A stretch of 64,000 bases of DNA from Rhynchopus sp. YZ270_cl-10 (GCA_964035575.1 OZ037868.1:558001-622000), one strand, 5' to 3'. Positions 50,858-59,994 are shown, numbered from the stretch's first letter. A program made the numbers and translations. Notes: a model not told the origin generated them from the letters alone.

Positions 50858-52727
50858 CTACTTCTTGTCGCTGTCGCTGTCAACGTCGACGTCGAAATCA
50901 ACGGTCTGCGCCTCCGCTTCCTCCTCTGCCACTGCCCGCAGCTCGTCGTCTTCTTCTTGCAGCACTTCCGCAGCCACATTCGGGTCGTTGAAGATAGGGG
51001 GGCGGTGCTGACTCACAACCGGTTGCTGGAAGAGGGTGTATTTTATATAAAATTGAAACTAACTTCAGGATACGAATAAAAAGAAAATGAAAAAAAAAAA
51101 ACAACTTTTTTTTTCATTTCGCTCCGCAAAGCTTGAAGTGTTGTGAGAGAAACAGTGAGTGAGCCCCACACAAAAAAAAGCTTCCGTTGTTTCTATTTCC
51201 TATTGTCAAGTAACATTACAACAACAACAAAAAAAGGAACCATACTTCAAAGGCCATCATGTCAGGCTGCAGGCCTGTGTACTGCAGGTAGCGTGTTGTG
51301 GCCTCCTCGATCTCGCGCTGGCTCTCGTCTTCGCTTTCCTTCGGTTTCTCACCATGGATGATTTCAGGGTAGTGCGACGACACCACCTGCGAAAGATCCT
51401 TGCCGGCAGACTCCGCTAAACTTCTATCAAGTTGGTCTGTAGTGGGTGGGGGGTGGGTATCCAGAAGTGTTGTGGGTAACCAACAAGCACTTGTCGTGAT
51501 GTGGCATAACAAAATTTAAAATATTACCCAAGCCTCGTGCTTGCTTGGTATAAGAGAGTATTATTACAGTGGCTGTCACGAAATGCGTCAAACCAAGCAT
51601 CTCGTGCGAAGCCACCTTTTAAAAAAAGAGGGATGAAAGTGGCAAATTTTCAGCGCATAAAGTAAAGTTTTTTTCCCATACGTCGCTGCAAAGTTGAGAG
51701 CAGATCCAATATCCAGAAGCCCTGGTACGCACTGATTGCCCTGTGGTGGTGGTGGTGGTGGTGTTAGTCACAATCGTCTCCCTACTTCTCACAAAACCTT
51801 CATTTTTTCTTCCCTTTCTCATCGAAACTGAATACAAAAGGATAGGGTATGCACCCTTGCTGATAATGTTGCAGATTATATCAAAATATACTACCCACAG
51901 AATATGACAGTCACAAACGATGGTTGGACATCGAGCAAGAAAATGCCTGCGTTCAATATTCTGTCCACTGAAAATTTATGGAACGAAATCATCAAACCTG
52001 AAAAAAGATAATAAATTTTGTTCACATACTTCCCACTTCGCCGAGCGGTCTCCGCCGCAATGTTCTGCTGTCGCTTCCTCACTGCGAGTGTCTCGTGGAA
52101 CTCTTGTGAGACCATTTTGTGCGCATCGTCCTCCGACACACCTTCTTCACGGAGACGCCAGAAGCGGGTCTCCATCTTTTCAAGCGGCTTCTTCTGCCAG
52201 AAGAAGTTGAAGGTAGCACGCCCCTGCAGGGATGCACCCTCTACGTCTTCTTTCATGCGCTTGCGTGCCTTTTCCTTTGGGGTGAATCCGATGATGCGTT
52301 TGTAGTTCTTCTCAAAGACACGGTCCTCTTTGCGGAGGAAGAAGACCTTCATGAGCTCGGTGGGGGGCTTCAGGTTTCGTGTCCACCAATGCCTGCGGAG
52401 GGGGTATTGGTGCTCCACGGAGTGGACGGGTGGGTCGCCCCAGAAGGGTCCAGAGGTGGGTGGTGCGAGGCGTGACTGCCGGTACCACTTAGGGGGTTGT
52501 ATTGCGCCGTTTGCAACAAGCTGTGCCACATTTCGATACCGCATCCATTCCTGCTCCATCGTCCCAATGTCGATAGGTGGGATTACCGGCCATGGTGCGG
52601 TGACCGTTTTTGTCTTGTTCACGCCAATCCCCTTGTCCTGCTCCAAAAGCTCGTGGACCAAGTCCCAATGACGTACATTCACACGCTTCTTTCGTTCAGA
52701 CCATCTCACCACAACCGTTCTCTTCAT
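50858..52727 (-). CDS. Unknown basic/acidic protein, 371 residues, four exons (possibly mitochondrial)
   Basis: Exons 52727-52030, 51740-51682, 51436-51246 and 51025-50858 join in phases 2, 1 and 0. Donors are GTATGT, GTATGG and GTATGG; acceptors are ACCACAG, ACTACAG and TTCCAG. The first 230 residues are basic and rich in Trp, Pro and Arg (LAPPTSGPFWGDPPVHSVEH; RRHWWTRNLKPPTELMKVFF), resembling mitoribosomal or other RNA-bound mitochondrial proteins in style only. The end is acidic (EEDDELRAVAEEEAEAQTVD, then D-rich). No membrane segment is seen. That three joins including a 59-base exon keep frame supports the gene model; the function is not recognised. A family 1 hairpin pair lies in intron 2, and intron 1 ends in a CCA microsatellite. 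Confidence 0.7.
51519..51620 (-). repeat. Two family 1 hairpin-like pieces inside an intron
   Basis: Plus strand: TATTACCCAAGCCTCGTGCTTGCTTGG (51524-51549), and ACCAAGCATCTCGTGCGAAGCCACCTTTT (about 51592-51620). CTCGTGC and CCACCTT are shared with family 1. The two may be halves of one copy split by an insertion. Confidence 0.45.
51741..51763. repeat. GGT/CCA microsatellite at an intron 3' end
   Basis: (CCA)7 on the coding strand directly followed by the CAG acceptor and exon 2 of the 371-residue protein. Same arrangement as at 37650 and 60514. Confidence 0.8.
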
Positions 52728-52945
52728 TTTATTGTTTCCCTAAAAAGGGGAGTGAGGGAGATGATTGGAAAGGCGGAGTGAGGAGAAAGGGGAAGGAGGG
52801 GGGTAACAAAAAGAGAGAAAAAGAGAAGGGAATGGTTGAGAGATAATTCTGATTTGAAGAAAAATAAATTTGGGGTTGTTTGATTTGGTTTTTTTCTTTT
52901 GCACAAAAAAACCCTTCCAACAAAAAAGGCGGCAGAGAAAAACCA

Positions 52946-52986
52946 AATTGTGAGATGAGCCTCACCCTCTTGTGATTAATCACCTA
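52946..52986 (-). repeat. Hairpin element, family 1 (diverged)
   Basis: Plus strand: TTGTGAGATGAGCCTCACCC, TCTTGTG, ATTAATCACCTAG. It lies about 55 bases 3' of the oxidoreductase stop codon. Confidence 0.5.
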
Positions 52987-53038
52987 GAAAAAAAAATCCC
53001 CTTTCTTTTCCCTTCCATTCCGTATCCCAAAAAAGTCT

Positions 53039-54451
53039 TTACCATGGCCGTGGGATGTCGGGAGTCCAGAAACCGCGGAGGCGGATGGCATCAAGCATCC
53101 CGAACCCAGCAATCGCAAGACCACCCCCTAGACGAGAGAAGGGGTAACCACAGTAGCTTGGGGGGAAGTTCGTTTCAAATATTTTGTATGTTTCGTCGCG
53201 GTTCACAATCGCTTCCGCGAGCATCTCACCCGCCATACACGTTGGGACTATACCATGCCCACCGAAGCCGACAGCATGCCATATGTCATCCACCTTACCG
53301 ATCAAAGGCACCGCGTTTCTTCCCATGCACAATGTTCCACCCCAGAAATAATCGAATTTTACATCCTTTAAAGTGGGATAAACTTGTTCAAGCGCAGCGC
53401 GAACACGGATTTCAGCGTTTTCTTTGGTGGTAGGGTACATATCAGCGAGGGCACCAAAGAGGAGACGCCCGTCATCCGTCTTTCTGAAATAGTTTAATGC
53501 AAGAAAGTCGTCGCAGATCAATGGCGCAGGGGTGACCACATTGTCAACAACTTTGTCCTGGAGCGGAAGCCGTTCCCCCAAGGGCTCTGTCGCCGCCATG
53601 TAGGTGTAGCACGGCACCGTTCCATACGAAAGCTTTGAATTTAACTTCGGGCTTAGCGATGCCGCCGCGCACAGCACGACCTCGGAGCACTCCACCTCCC
53701 CTCCCTTTGTCATGACCCGCTTTGTGCGACGCTCTCCGTTGTGGATGATCTGCATTGCGCTGGAATTCTCATGAATCACAACACCAAGTGACTCACATGC
53801 CCTCGCCAGACCACGTGTCAGCCCTAAGGGGTTCAGCCCATACGTCTCTGGCTCATGCGAACCCCATTTGTACAGAGGAGATCCAGTAAGACTTTGAACT
53901 GCAGATTCTGAGAGGTAAGGGGACTCAGATAGATCGATGTCCTGCGGGGGTGCAAAGGCGGAGACCTGCGCCCCGCCCAGTCTCTTTGCTTCGCAGTCGA
54001 TGCCGTATTTCTTGATGAGGTGGAGAAGTCGGGTTTGGCCTTCTTCAGTATATTCGCTGATTCGAGCCGCGGTATGGGCGCCGGTTGTTTTTGCGACGTC
54101 GTCTTCGTCAACCTGAAGCCCGCTTACGGCAAGCCCCTTTGACATTCCAGAGGCCCCAGCGCCAATGAGGTTCTGCTCCAGGACTACAACCTTCTTCCCC
54201 TTTTCTGCCAAACTCAGCGCACAATGCAACCCTGCAAGCCCGCCTCCGACAATAACCACGTCGGTCAGAGTGGTTCCCTGGAGGGTCTTCCGTGGGAGGT
54301 GCTGTTCCGTACAGTGGTCTGCCCAAAAGGTGTTCGGAAACCCATCCTCACGCAACGTCTGCGCAAGCTCTCGAGGATACCAACAATCCAAAGAAGCGAT
54401 AACAGCGCCACCCACAGCGGCCCCGCTGAGGCGACGTACATATTTCGCCAT
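53039..54451 (-). CDS. FAD-dependent amine/amino-acid oxidoreductase (DAO family)
   Basis: The 470-residue single exon has a dinucleotide-binding start near residue 65 (DVVIVGGGLAGLHCALSLAE, then the acidic strand end VVLEQN) and, near the C-terminus, GGTLCMGRNAVPLIG and VGFGGHGIVPTCMAGEMLAE, the FAD pyrophosphate-closing segment of DAO-type oxidases. The order and length resemble gamma-glutamylputrescine oxidase/sarcosine-oxidase-like proteins, which oxidise C-N bonds and pass electrons to oxygen or a quinone; the substrate is not deducible. The N-terminal 60 residues contain LSGAAVGGAVIASLDCW, possibly a mitochondrial presequence or anchor. A second hydrophobic stretch (GGGLAIAGFGML) lies near the end. 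A CTTTCTTCAG acceptor precedes the ATG by 18 bases. Confidence 0.85.
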   Translation of the reverse strand: MAKYVRRLSGAAVGGAVIASLDCWYPRELAQTLREDGFPNTFWADHCTEQHLPRKTLQGTTLTDVVIVGGGLAGLHCALSLAEKGKKVVVLEQNLIGAGASGMSKGLAVSGLQVDEDDVAKTTGAHTAARISEYTEEGQTRLLHLIKKYGIDCEAKRLGGAQVSAFAPPQDIDLSESPYLSESAVQSLTGSPLYKWGSHEPETYGLNPLGLTRGLARACESLGVVIHENSSAMQIIHNGERRTKRVMTKGGEVECSEVVLCAAASLSPKLNSKLSYGTVPCYTYMAATEPLGERLPLQDKVVDNVVTPAPLICDDFLALNYFRKTDDGRLLFGALADMYPTTKENAEIRVRAALEQVYPTLKDVKFDYFWGGTLCMGRNAVPLIGKVDDIWHAVGFGGHGIVPTCMAGEMLAEAIVNRDETYKIFETNFPPSYCGYPFSRLGGGLAIAGFGMLDAIRLRGFWTPDIPRPW

Positions 54452-54469
54452 TTTATAAAAAGACTTTTC

Positions 54470-54471
54470 CT
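54470..54471 (-). promoter_or_regulatory. Probable trans-splice acceptor AG
   Basis: Coding strand TTCTGTATTTGCTTTCTTCAG, then an 18-base leader and the ATG of the oxidoreductase. Confidence 0.5.
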
Positions 54472-54757
54472 GAAGAAAGCAAATACAGAAGGGGTAGCGC
54501 AGTAGTATCTATCTTGAAACAATTACCCATCATATAATACATCACAACACAACTGTATTGATGTATTATGATAGGCAATTATCACAATACAGCCACCAAG
54601 GTAAGGGGAGAGGGGAGCAGAGAGAGAGAGAGAGAGGTGAACTTATGACCGAAAATGCAACTTTTTTTTTGATTTTTTTCTGCTATCTAAAATAATGTAC
54701 ACGATATGGGAGGGGTCTAAGGGGAATGTGTTAAAAAAAATTGTTAAGAGGGTCTGG

Positions 54758-54869
54758 ACGGTGGAGTCTGCCCAAAACGGGCGGACTCTTTTAGTCGGAC
54801 TCTTTAGTTGGAGGGCCGCCTAAAGAGTCCGCCCAAAAGGGTCCGCCCATTTTGGGCGGACTCCACCGT
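54758..54869. mobile_element. Foldback element with repeated GGGCGGACTC motifs
   Basis: ACGGTGGAGTCTGCCCAAAA at the left pairs with TTTTGGGCGGACTCCACCGT at the right, and inner copies (GGGCGGACTCTTT / AAAGAGTCCGCCC) pair again. About 112 bp, no coding capacity. Confidence 0.65.
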
Positions 54870-55389
54870 GTGGACGTCCACAAGGCATGCAAGAGGGGAG
54901 AAATGGCCGTGTATACTATTCTCTCAGCAAACAACCAGCCGTAGTCAGGAATTCCCCTGCATTTGAGAAACGCTTCCCAGTTGGTTTCCATTTGTGGAAA
55001 ACGAAACCATTGGTCCAACCAAAAAAATCCCCAAAAAATCAGAAACGACGTTGCAAATAAAATTAAAAAGACGGGGGTTTTCCCCCTACCATGAGCTCAA
55101 AGAAGAACAGTAAACACATCAGGAATTTAAAAAATAAGGGAAGTTGTGCAGAAAAATTATTTGCACAATTTTTCTTTGTTGCGACGAAACAGAACAATCA
55201 ACCCCCTTTTATTTTTGTTTTCGACACCTCACCTACCCTGAGCTCCTGTACACAGCGCTTGCCCAGAGGAACTTTGCACTTAAAGATACCTAAAAGACGA
55301 CCACGAAGAGCACAAACACCCTGCGTACAGTTCTCTTCAAAAACCTTCTCTTTTCTCTTGTATTGCTTTCCTCTCCTCTCCTCCTCTTC

Positions 55390-56013
55390 TCATTTATTAC
55401 AAGAACACCCATTACGAAGCTCAGAGACCTTCATCTGCAGGCGTATACGCTCCGCAGCCCATGCCTTCTTCTCCTTTTCGTGTGTCGCCTCCAAAGCTCT
55501 GATCTGATCGAGCAACGCTTCCGTATGCTGTGACGTAGTGGCGACACGCTCTGTGAACTCTGCCGGCGGTGTGGAGGCTTCGGGGAGCTCAAGCTTTTTG
55601 AGAAGGTGCGGGGGGAGTGCCTTGGCAGAGGGGAGGATTGGCCTGGGGGTGTTGTGGACACGGGAGACTGCAGCCATGACGATGCTGGGGAACGACGTTG
55701 TGGAACGGCGTGGGTAGTCGCGGCGGGTTGCATCTGTGGAAGGGAACTGCCCGACGCTTGCCCGACGCTTCACAGCATGGAAGGGCATTGACCCTGTGCG
55801 TGAGGTTGATGCCGAAGCGGACGCAGCGCCACTCCCCCCACTTCCACTCGCACTCCGCCCCCTCTTCCGGTCGCTGCGCTCGGACCTCGCAGTGTGAAAG
55901 GTGTGCTCCGTCCTGTTGCTGTTACTACTGCTCCGGGCACTCCGGGTGCTGTAGTTGCTCGGTTCGATTAGGGTGACATCGGGGATAGCTAGCTTCATTG
56001 CCTCTGACCTCAT
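55390..56013 (-). CDS. Small Ser/Arg-rich protein with C-terminal coiled coil
   Basis: The 207-residue frame starts at 56013 (MRSEAMKLAIPDVTLIEPS). The first 120 residues are low-complexity, rich in Ser, Arg and Thr (TRSARSSSNSNRTEHTF, RSASGSGGSG) and probably disordered and phosphorylated. Residues about 160-200 form a coiled coil (LLDQIRALEATHEKEKKAWA, then ERIRLQMKVSELR). It ends in a small Cys pair (CSCNK). It resembles basal-body or cytoskeletal accessory proteins in composition only; no family is recognised. Confidence 0.6.
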   Translation of the reverse strand: MRSEAMKLAIPDVTLIEPSNYSTRSARSSSNSNRTEHTFHTARSERSDRKRGRSASGSGGSGAASASASTSRTGSMPFHAVKRRASVGQFPSTDATRRDYPRRSTTSFPSIVMAAVSRVHNTPRPILPSAKALPPHLLKKLELPEASTPPAEFTERVATTSQHTEALLDQIRALEATHEKEKKAWAAERIRLQMKVSELRNGCSCNK

Positions 56014-56311
56014 TTTATAAGGGGGAGGAGGAGGAGGAGGGGGGGAAAAAACTGTTTGTCTGGAAGTTGAAAGTGCCTAACGTAAATAAAAAATGATAAA
56101 GGGGCGCGGAAATGAGGATCGTATTGTGTTATAAGAGTACAAAAGAAAATGAGGATACATTGTTGAATAACGTATGGGTGCAAAGGGGTTTTTAGAAAAA
56201 AGGCTGGAACGCCTTTTTGCCTCGCACACCACATTCTAGATACATCTATTGGTAAAGAAAAACAAAACAAAACAAAAAACCATTTCTGAACACTTTTCAA
56301 GACCTTCCGCA

Positions 56312-56788
56312 TCACATCCGCCTTTCAAAAATCCGCTGTTTTGCTGCTTCTGCGGCAAGCCTTGCTTCTCTTGCTGCAAGATTACAGTCACGCTCAACTT
56401 GACAGAGGGGTGGGGCAGATGGGGGGAGGGGGACAACGAGGGTGAGGGGGAGGACTTGCTGGAGATTCGCGCCTGCATTGACTTGGAAACGACGGATAAG
56501 AGAGGCTGCATCCTGTGCGGAGGACACTCTGTGGCCGCATACGGCATGCAGCTGACAGCCTGGCGTGACGCCAGCCCGCTCTGCCGCGCTGCCCTGCGCC
56601 ACACTCTCCACCACCACCACATCACCACGTGTCTTGCAGCGCACACCTACGTTCTCCCTCACGTTCATATGACACCTTGCCTCGTACACCCCGTCCCCTA
56701 CACTCACACCCTCATCAGCAGGATGCAACGACCTCCCTCGCACAGCCTCGACAAAAGGGTGGCTGATCTCCTTTGCAACTGTGCTCAT
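56312..56788 (-). CDS. PDZ-domain protein
   Basis: The 158-residue protein has a single PDZ domain at about 42-118: VRENVGVRCKTRGDVVVVES, then AQGSAAERAGVTPGCQLHAV for the carboxylate-binding loop region and the G-x-V/L turn, and DAASLIRRF for the second helix. The GLGF-like loop is NVGV. A helical C-terminus follows (CNLAAREARLAAEAAKQRIF). PDZ domains bind C-terminal peptides; the partner is unknown. An acceptor TATTTTCAG lies 19 bases before the ATG. Confidence 0.75.
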   Translation of the reverse strand: MSTVAKEISHPFVEAVRGRSLHPADEGVSVGDGVYEARCHMNVRENVGVRCKTRGDVVVVESVAQGSAAERAGVTPGCQLHAVCGHRVSSAQDAASLIRRFQVNAGANLQQVLPLTLVVPLPPSAPPLCQVERDCNLAAREARLAAEAAKQRIFERRM

Positions 56789-56807
56789 TTTCTTATCCCT
56801 CCCAACC

Positions 56808-56809
56808 CT
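56808..56809 (-). promoter_or_regulatory. Probable trans-splice acceptor AG
   Basis: Coding strand CAATATATTTTCAG, then a 19-base leader and the ATG of the PDZ protein. Confidence 0.45.
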
Positions 56810-57146
56810 GAAAATATATTGAGATTGTGGGGGTCAATTTGGGATTGTCAAGAAGATGAGACACAAAGGTCCCTTCAAAAAAAATTCTGATTTTCACTTT
56901 AGTGGCTCTTATGCACGGTCATCTTTAGTAATGTATTTTGATGAGATACTCAACGATTTTTTTTTTTCTTCACAGAATCAGAGTTTATTTTTCGATCCGG
57001 TTTTTCAGGCCTCAAGGGGGGTCGAAAATTTGTCAGCCGGGTCCCCACCTTAGCTCAAGTTGGGGCCTCCGGCGGAATGTGAGAATTCCGCGGAGTTCGG
57101 CACTTCACTGATATTTACACGAGGCAGACGGGGCATACGAATTATC

Positions 57147-57240
57147 AGTAACCTCAGTACATTTACAAAAGAAACGGCGGTCATGGCACCCATAGGTTCC
57201 TGGCGAAGCCACGGTACGCAACATTTCAAAAATTTGCGCT
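57147..57240 (+). repeat. Inverted repeat pair, left copy
   Basis: AGTAACCTCAGTAC, then AGAAACGGCGGTCATGGCACCC, AGGTTCCTGGCGAAGCCACGGTACGCAACATTTC. The reverse complement of 59564-59650 matches nearly throughout. The pair encloses about 2.4 kb and could be the ends of one decayed element. Confidence 0.65.
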
Positions 57241-57589
57241 TAAAATTACACATTTTAACCGCCAAACTATGTCATGGGAAGGGTGGGTTGCAAGCTTGCG
57301 CCGCAGGCGCACGGTACGCTACTTTTTGTCTTTCGCCATGCTGCTTGCTTCCTTTTCCTTCGGCGCTTGACTAATTGAGTCGCGTTCTGGCTGCACTTTG
57401 TTCACGAGGCACGAGGCTGAATATGGCCCCATGGCGAGTGTGGGTGCATGCCGGGCCACCCCCCCTGTAAATTTTTCGGCCCCCGGATTTTTTTTTTCTC
57501 CACCCCCCCTGGACACGTCTGAAAAACCCCCCAAGGGGGGTCGAACCCCCCCCCACCCCCCCACAAAAAAATCTCTGCACAGAATCCTT

Positions 57590-58136
57590 AAAAGAGAGCA
57601 AAGAGAAGTACGAACGAAGAATGTGGGAAGCCGCGTGGTGCGGTCTTCGCCAAGATTTATCACCGTATTGTCAAATGTGACAGCACGGTGGGCCAGGTCT
57701 TGGCTTACGTGCTGGCCCTTTTGACAGTCAGCACGGAGCAATTATCAACCCTGCTCGCCCCCCCTCCCTCCGAGACGCCGCCGATGCTCCTCCACTTGAG
57801 CTCCCAGCTGACCTTCGGTAGTGTGGAAACGGACGCCCTCACAGCGGTGAGGAGATCACTGCCGGAAGAGGCAACACAGAACTGCGACAGTGCGACAACT
57901 GCGGTGCACACGTGGTTGCACAACATGCAATCCCGGTCAAATCGTGTGGAGAAAATGCTGTTTTTCGACACTGGTGTGGACTACACCAGCGACGTTTCCG
58001 TTTCCCCCAACAACCTCAGGCTGAGCCGGACTCTGGTGGTACGGGCGTGGGGATGTGAGTGATGCTATCTCTGTCGGGTTGTGCGTCCAGTGCGGTAATG
58101 ATCGTACCCCTCACGGACGAGCAACTTGGGGCGATG
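57590..58136 (+). pseudogene. Plus-strand coding remnant, frameshifted
   Basis: From about 57598 a frame without stops runs to 58062 (KPRGAVFAKIYHRIVKCDST, VLAYVLALLTVSTEQLSTLL, then LHLSSQLTFGSVETDALTAV and on to LRLSRTLVVRAWG). A different frame continues with coding-like text (SSAVMIVPLTDEQLGAMEGL) to a stop at about 58140. The amino-acid make-up is protein-like, but no start, intron set or family is recognisable; there is only a faint likeness to the helical-repeat N-terminus of V-ATPase subunit H. It is the only plus-strand segment of this kind and sits between the inverted repeats at 57147 and 59564. Probably a captured or decayed gene piece. Confidence 0.3.
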
Positions 58137-58394
58137 GAAGGTTTGGCTTGGTGAAGTTTTCGAGGGGGGAAAAAGGGGGGAGGTGGTACGTTTTTTTTAA
58201 AAGGCGATTTTTTTTTGTCCTATTTTTTTTTTTTTTTGCATCAGCTCTGCCCGGAAGGGAATTGCTGGGAGTAGCTTGTGTTTTGCTTTTTTCTTTTGTG
58301 TGGGGGTTTTTTGTTATTTGTGAGGCGAAGATGTAGCAGTGTACTGTGTGTGATTTGTGTGATTCAAATAAATTGAGGAACAAAAAAAGATGGG

Positions 58395-58436
58395 TCTTGA
58401 AGTACAACACCCTATCGTGACAGTGTACCTTTCAAA
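58395..58436 (-). repeat. Hairpin element, family 2 (best copy)
   Basis: Plus strand: CTTGAAGTACAACACC, CTATCGTGACA, GTGTACCTTTCAA. The arms TTGAAGTACAACAC and GTGTACCTTTCAA pair along almost their whole length. Confidence 0.65.
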
Positions 58437-58473
58437 AAAAAGGGGGTGTGGGGAGGACTGAAAGAACGGGAAA

Positions 58474-58508
58474 TTTTGGTAAGATGTCTCTCGCGCTTAG
58501 TGCAACCT
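58474..58508 (-). repeat. Hairpin element, family 1 (truncated)
   Basis: Plus strand: TTTGGTAAGATGTCTCTCGCGCTTAGTGCAAC. The inner left arm is missing. Confidence 0.4.
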
Positions 58509-58571
58509 ATCTCTATTATCTGGCACAAAAGAAGAAGAAAAATAAAGAAAGGAAAAGAGAGAAAACGTTTA

Positions 58572-58614
58572 AGTTTATAATATGAACCTAAGCCTCTCGT
58601 GCTTGGCCACCTTG
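58572..58614 (-). repeat. Hairpin element, family 1
   Basis: Plus strand: TTTATAATATGAACCTAAGC, CTCTCGT, GCTTGGCCACCTT. Confidence 0.65.
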
Positions 58615-59214
58615 AAAGAAAGAAAGAGAAAAAAATGCCGGCCATTTGTGAAAACCGCCGGCAATTATGGACCACCCAACACAGGGTTATTTTGCAGCTG
58701 ACAGGACATTGCCTGTCAATAGTGTGTCGCGCACTAAATCCGCTCCCAGAACGTAACTCTTTTTTTTTGTAACTTTTTTTTTTGAGGGGTTGTCTATCAT
58801 GAACGACGCCTAGCAGTATTACCGGATTGTTTTTGCCACATACAAAAGAAAATTTGTAAAAATAAATGTGCCTCACGTGCACACAATATCTTTACCACAT
58901 AAAAAGAGGACCGTTCGTGCATACCTTTTCCCTACCTCCTCCCAGGGGCTCACATCCCCCGGTCCCCATGCAACTTGTGGACAGAAGCTGATCCCCGGGC
59001 ATTGCCTGGAAATTCGCCACCCGGTAATACCGTGCCGGGCGTGGTGCATGTTGTGTTGCCAATCGCCTGAGTATCCAACTAGGTGATTGCCTTTAATTTT
59101 ATTTGTCACCCTTGCTTTTGTTTGAATATTGCTTCATTGCACCTTTTTGGGGCAATATCCACTTTTCAAAAAAACATCATTCTGAGATCCTCTGGCAAGA
59201 GGCATATTGCTCAC

Positions 59215-59330
59215 TACACGACGATGAAGTAAATGACTTTGACTTGTGGTTTTACTTCTGGTGCTACCGTTGGCTTACAACGGTAATACCAGAAAACCAC
59301 AACTCAAGTCATTTACTTCATCGTCGTGTA
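59215..59330. mobile_element. Near-perfect 116-bp hairpin
   Basis: TACACGACGATGAAGTAAAT with GACTT, then TGTGGTTTT, CTTCTGGT and TACCGTTG on the left is mirrored by CAACGGTA, ACCAGA, AAAACCACA and AAGTCATTTACTTCATCGTC plus GTGTA on the right, around a loop of about 5 bases (GCTTA). About 50 pairs with few bulges. No coding capacity; a foldback/MITE-type element or an inverted duplication. Confidence 0.75.
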
Positions 59331-59563
59331 CCCTCCCCACCCCCCACCCCAACCTCCTATTGGTAAAAAAAGAAGAAGAAGAAAACACGCATAGTTTTTC
59401 AGGGTATACGATAGGGCCTGGTTTCTGGTTTCTGTGTTCTGGTTTCTGGTTTTGAAAACGGAAGTAAAATTGATGACACTGAATTATCGAGGCGCCAATT
59501 TCGCGTGGGGGGAATTTTTCTTGACGAAAAATTTCCAACACAGTGCCATTTTATGGCAACATT

Positions 59564-59650
59564 TTTTTGGAAATGCTGCGTACCGTGGCTACTCCAGGAA
59601 CCTTTGGGTGCTGTGACCGCCGTTTCTTTTATAACTGTACTGAGGTTACT
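59564..59650 (-). repeat. Inverted repeat pair, right copy
   Basis: Reverse-complement partner of 57147-57240, with GGAAATGCTGCGTACCGTGG, CCAGGAACCTTTGGGTGCTG and AGTAACCTCAGTAC (on the minus strand). Confidence 0.65.
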
Positions 59651-59835
59651 GTTAAGACAGACACCCACTCTTGCTTATACGGTGCACCTCCCCGCCTTTC
59701 ACAATTTTTGTACATCTGAAAGAGCCCCAGCGCGCGCAAAATTCTTTTTAAAAACCAGAAAACCGGGAAACAGCGCAGAAAAAAACCTATCCTATACCTT
59801 GGTTTTTTGCAAAGCAGGTAAAAAATAAAAGGGAG

Positions 59836-59877
59836 AGTTATAAGATGAACCTAAGCCTCTCGTGCTTAGTCGCCTTG
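59836..59877 (-). repeat. Hairpin element, family 1
   Basis: Plus strand: GTTATAAGATGAACCTAAGC, CTCTCGT, GCTTAGTCGCCTT. It lies about 290 bases 3' of the channel gene stop codon and 40 bases from the palindrome at 59919. Confidence 0.65.
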
Positions 59878-59918
59878 ATTACAATCGTTATCAAGGTGAT
59901 CAAAAAGATAAGGTCAAA

Positions 59919-59994
59919 TATGGGTCGATGCCAAAACCCCCCCCTGAGCCGTAGTGAAATTAGGGGGAGGGGGGGGTTTTGGCATCTACCCATA
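59919..59994. mobile_element. Palindromic element with C8/G8 arms
   Basis: TATGGGTCGATGCCAAAACC, then CCCCCC and a short loop, then GGGGGGGG and TTTTGGCATCTACCCATA. The arms pair almost completely, giving a stable 76-base hairpin. Confidence 0.7.

Larger units (their letters stand above)
54452..55389. other. Intergenic region
   Basis: Contains a GAGAGAGAGAGAG run (54620), a small palindrome of ATACATCA/TGATGTAT type (about 54535-54570) and a foldback element (54758-54869). No gene supported. Confidence 0.45.
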
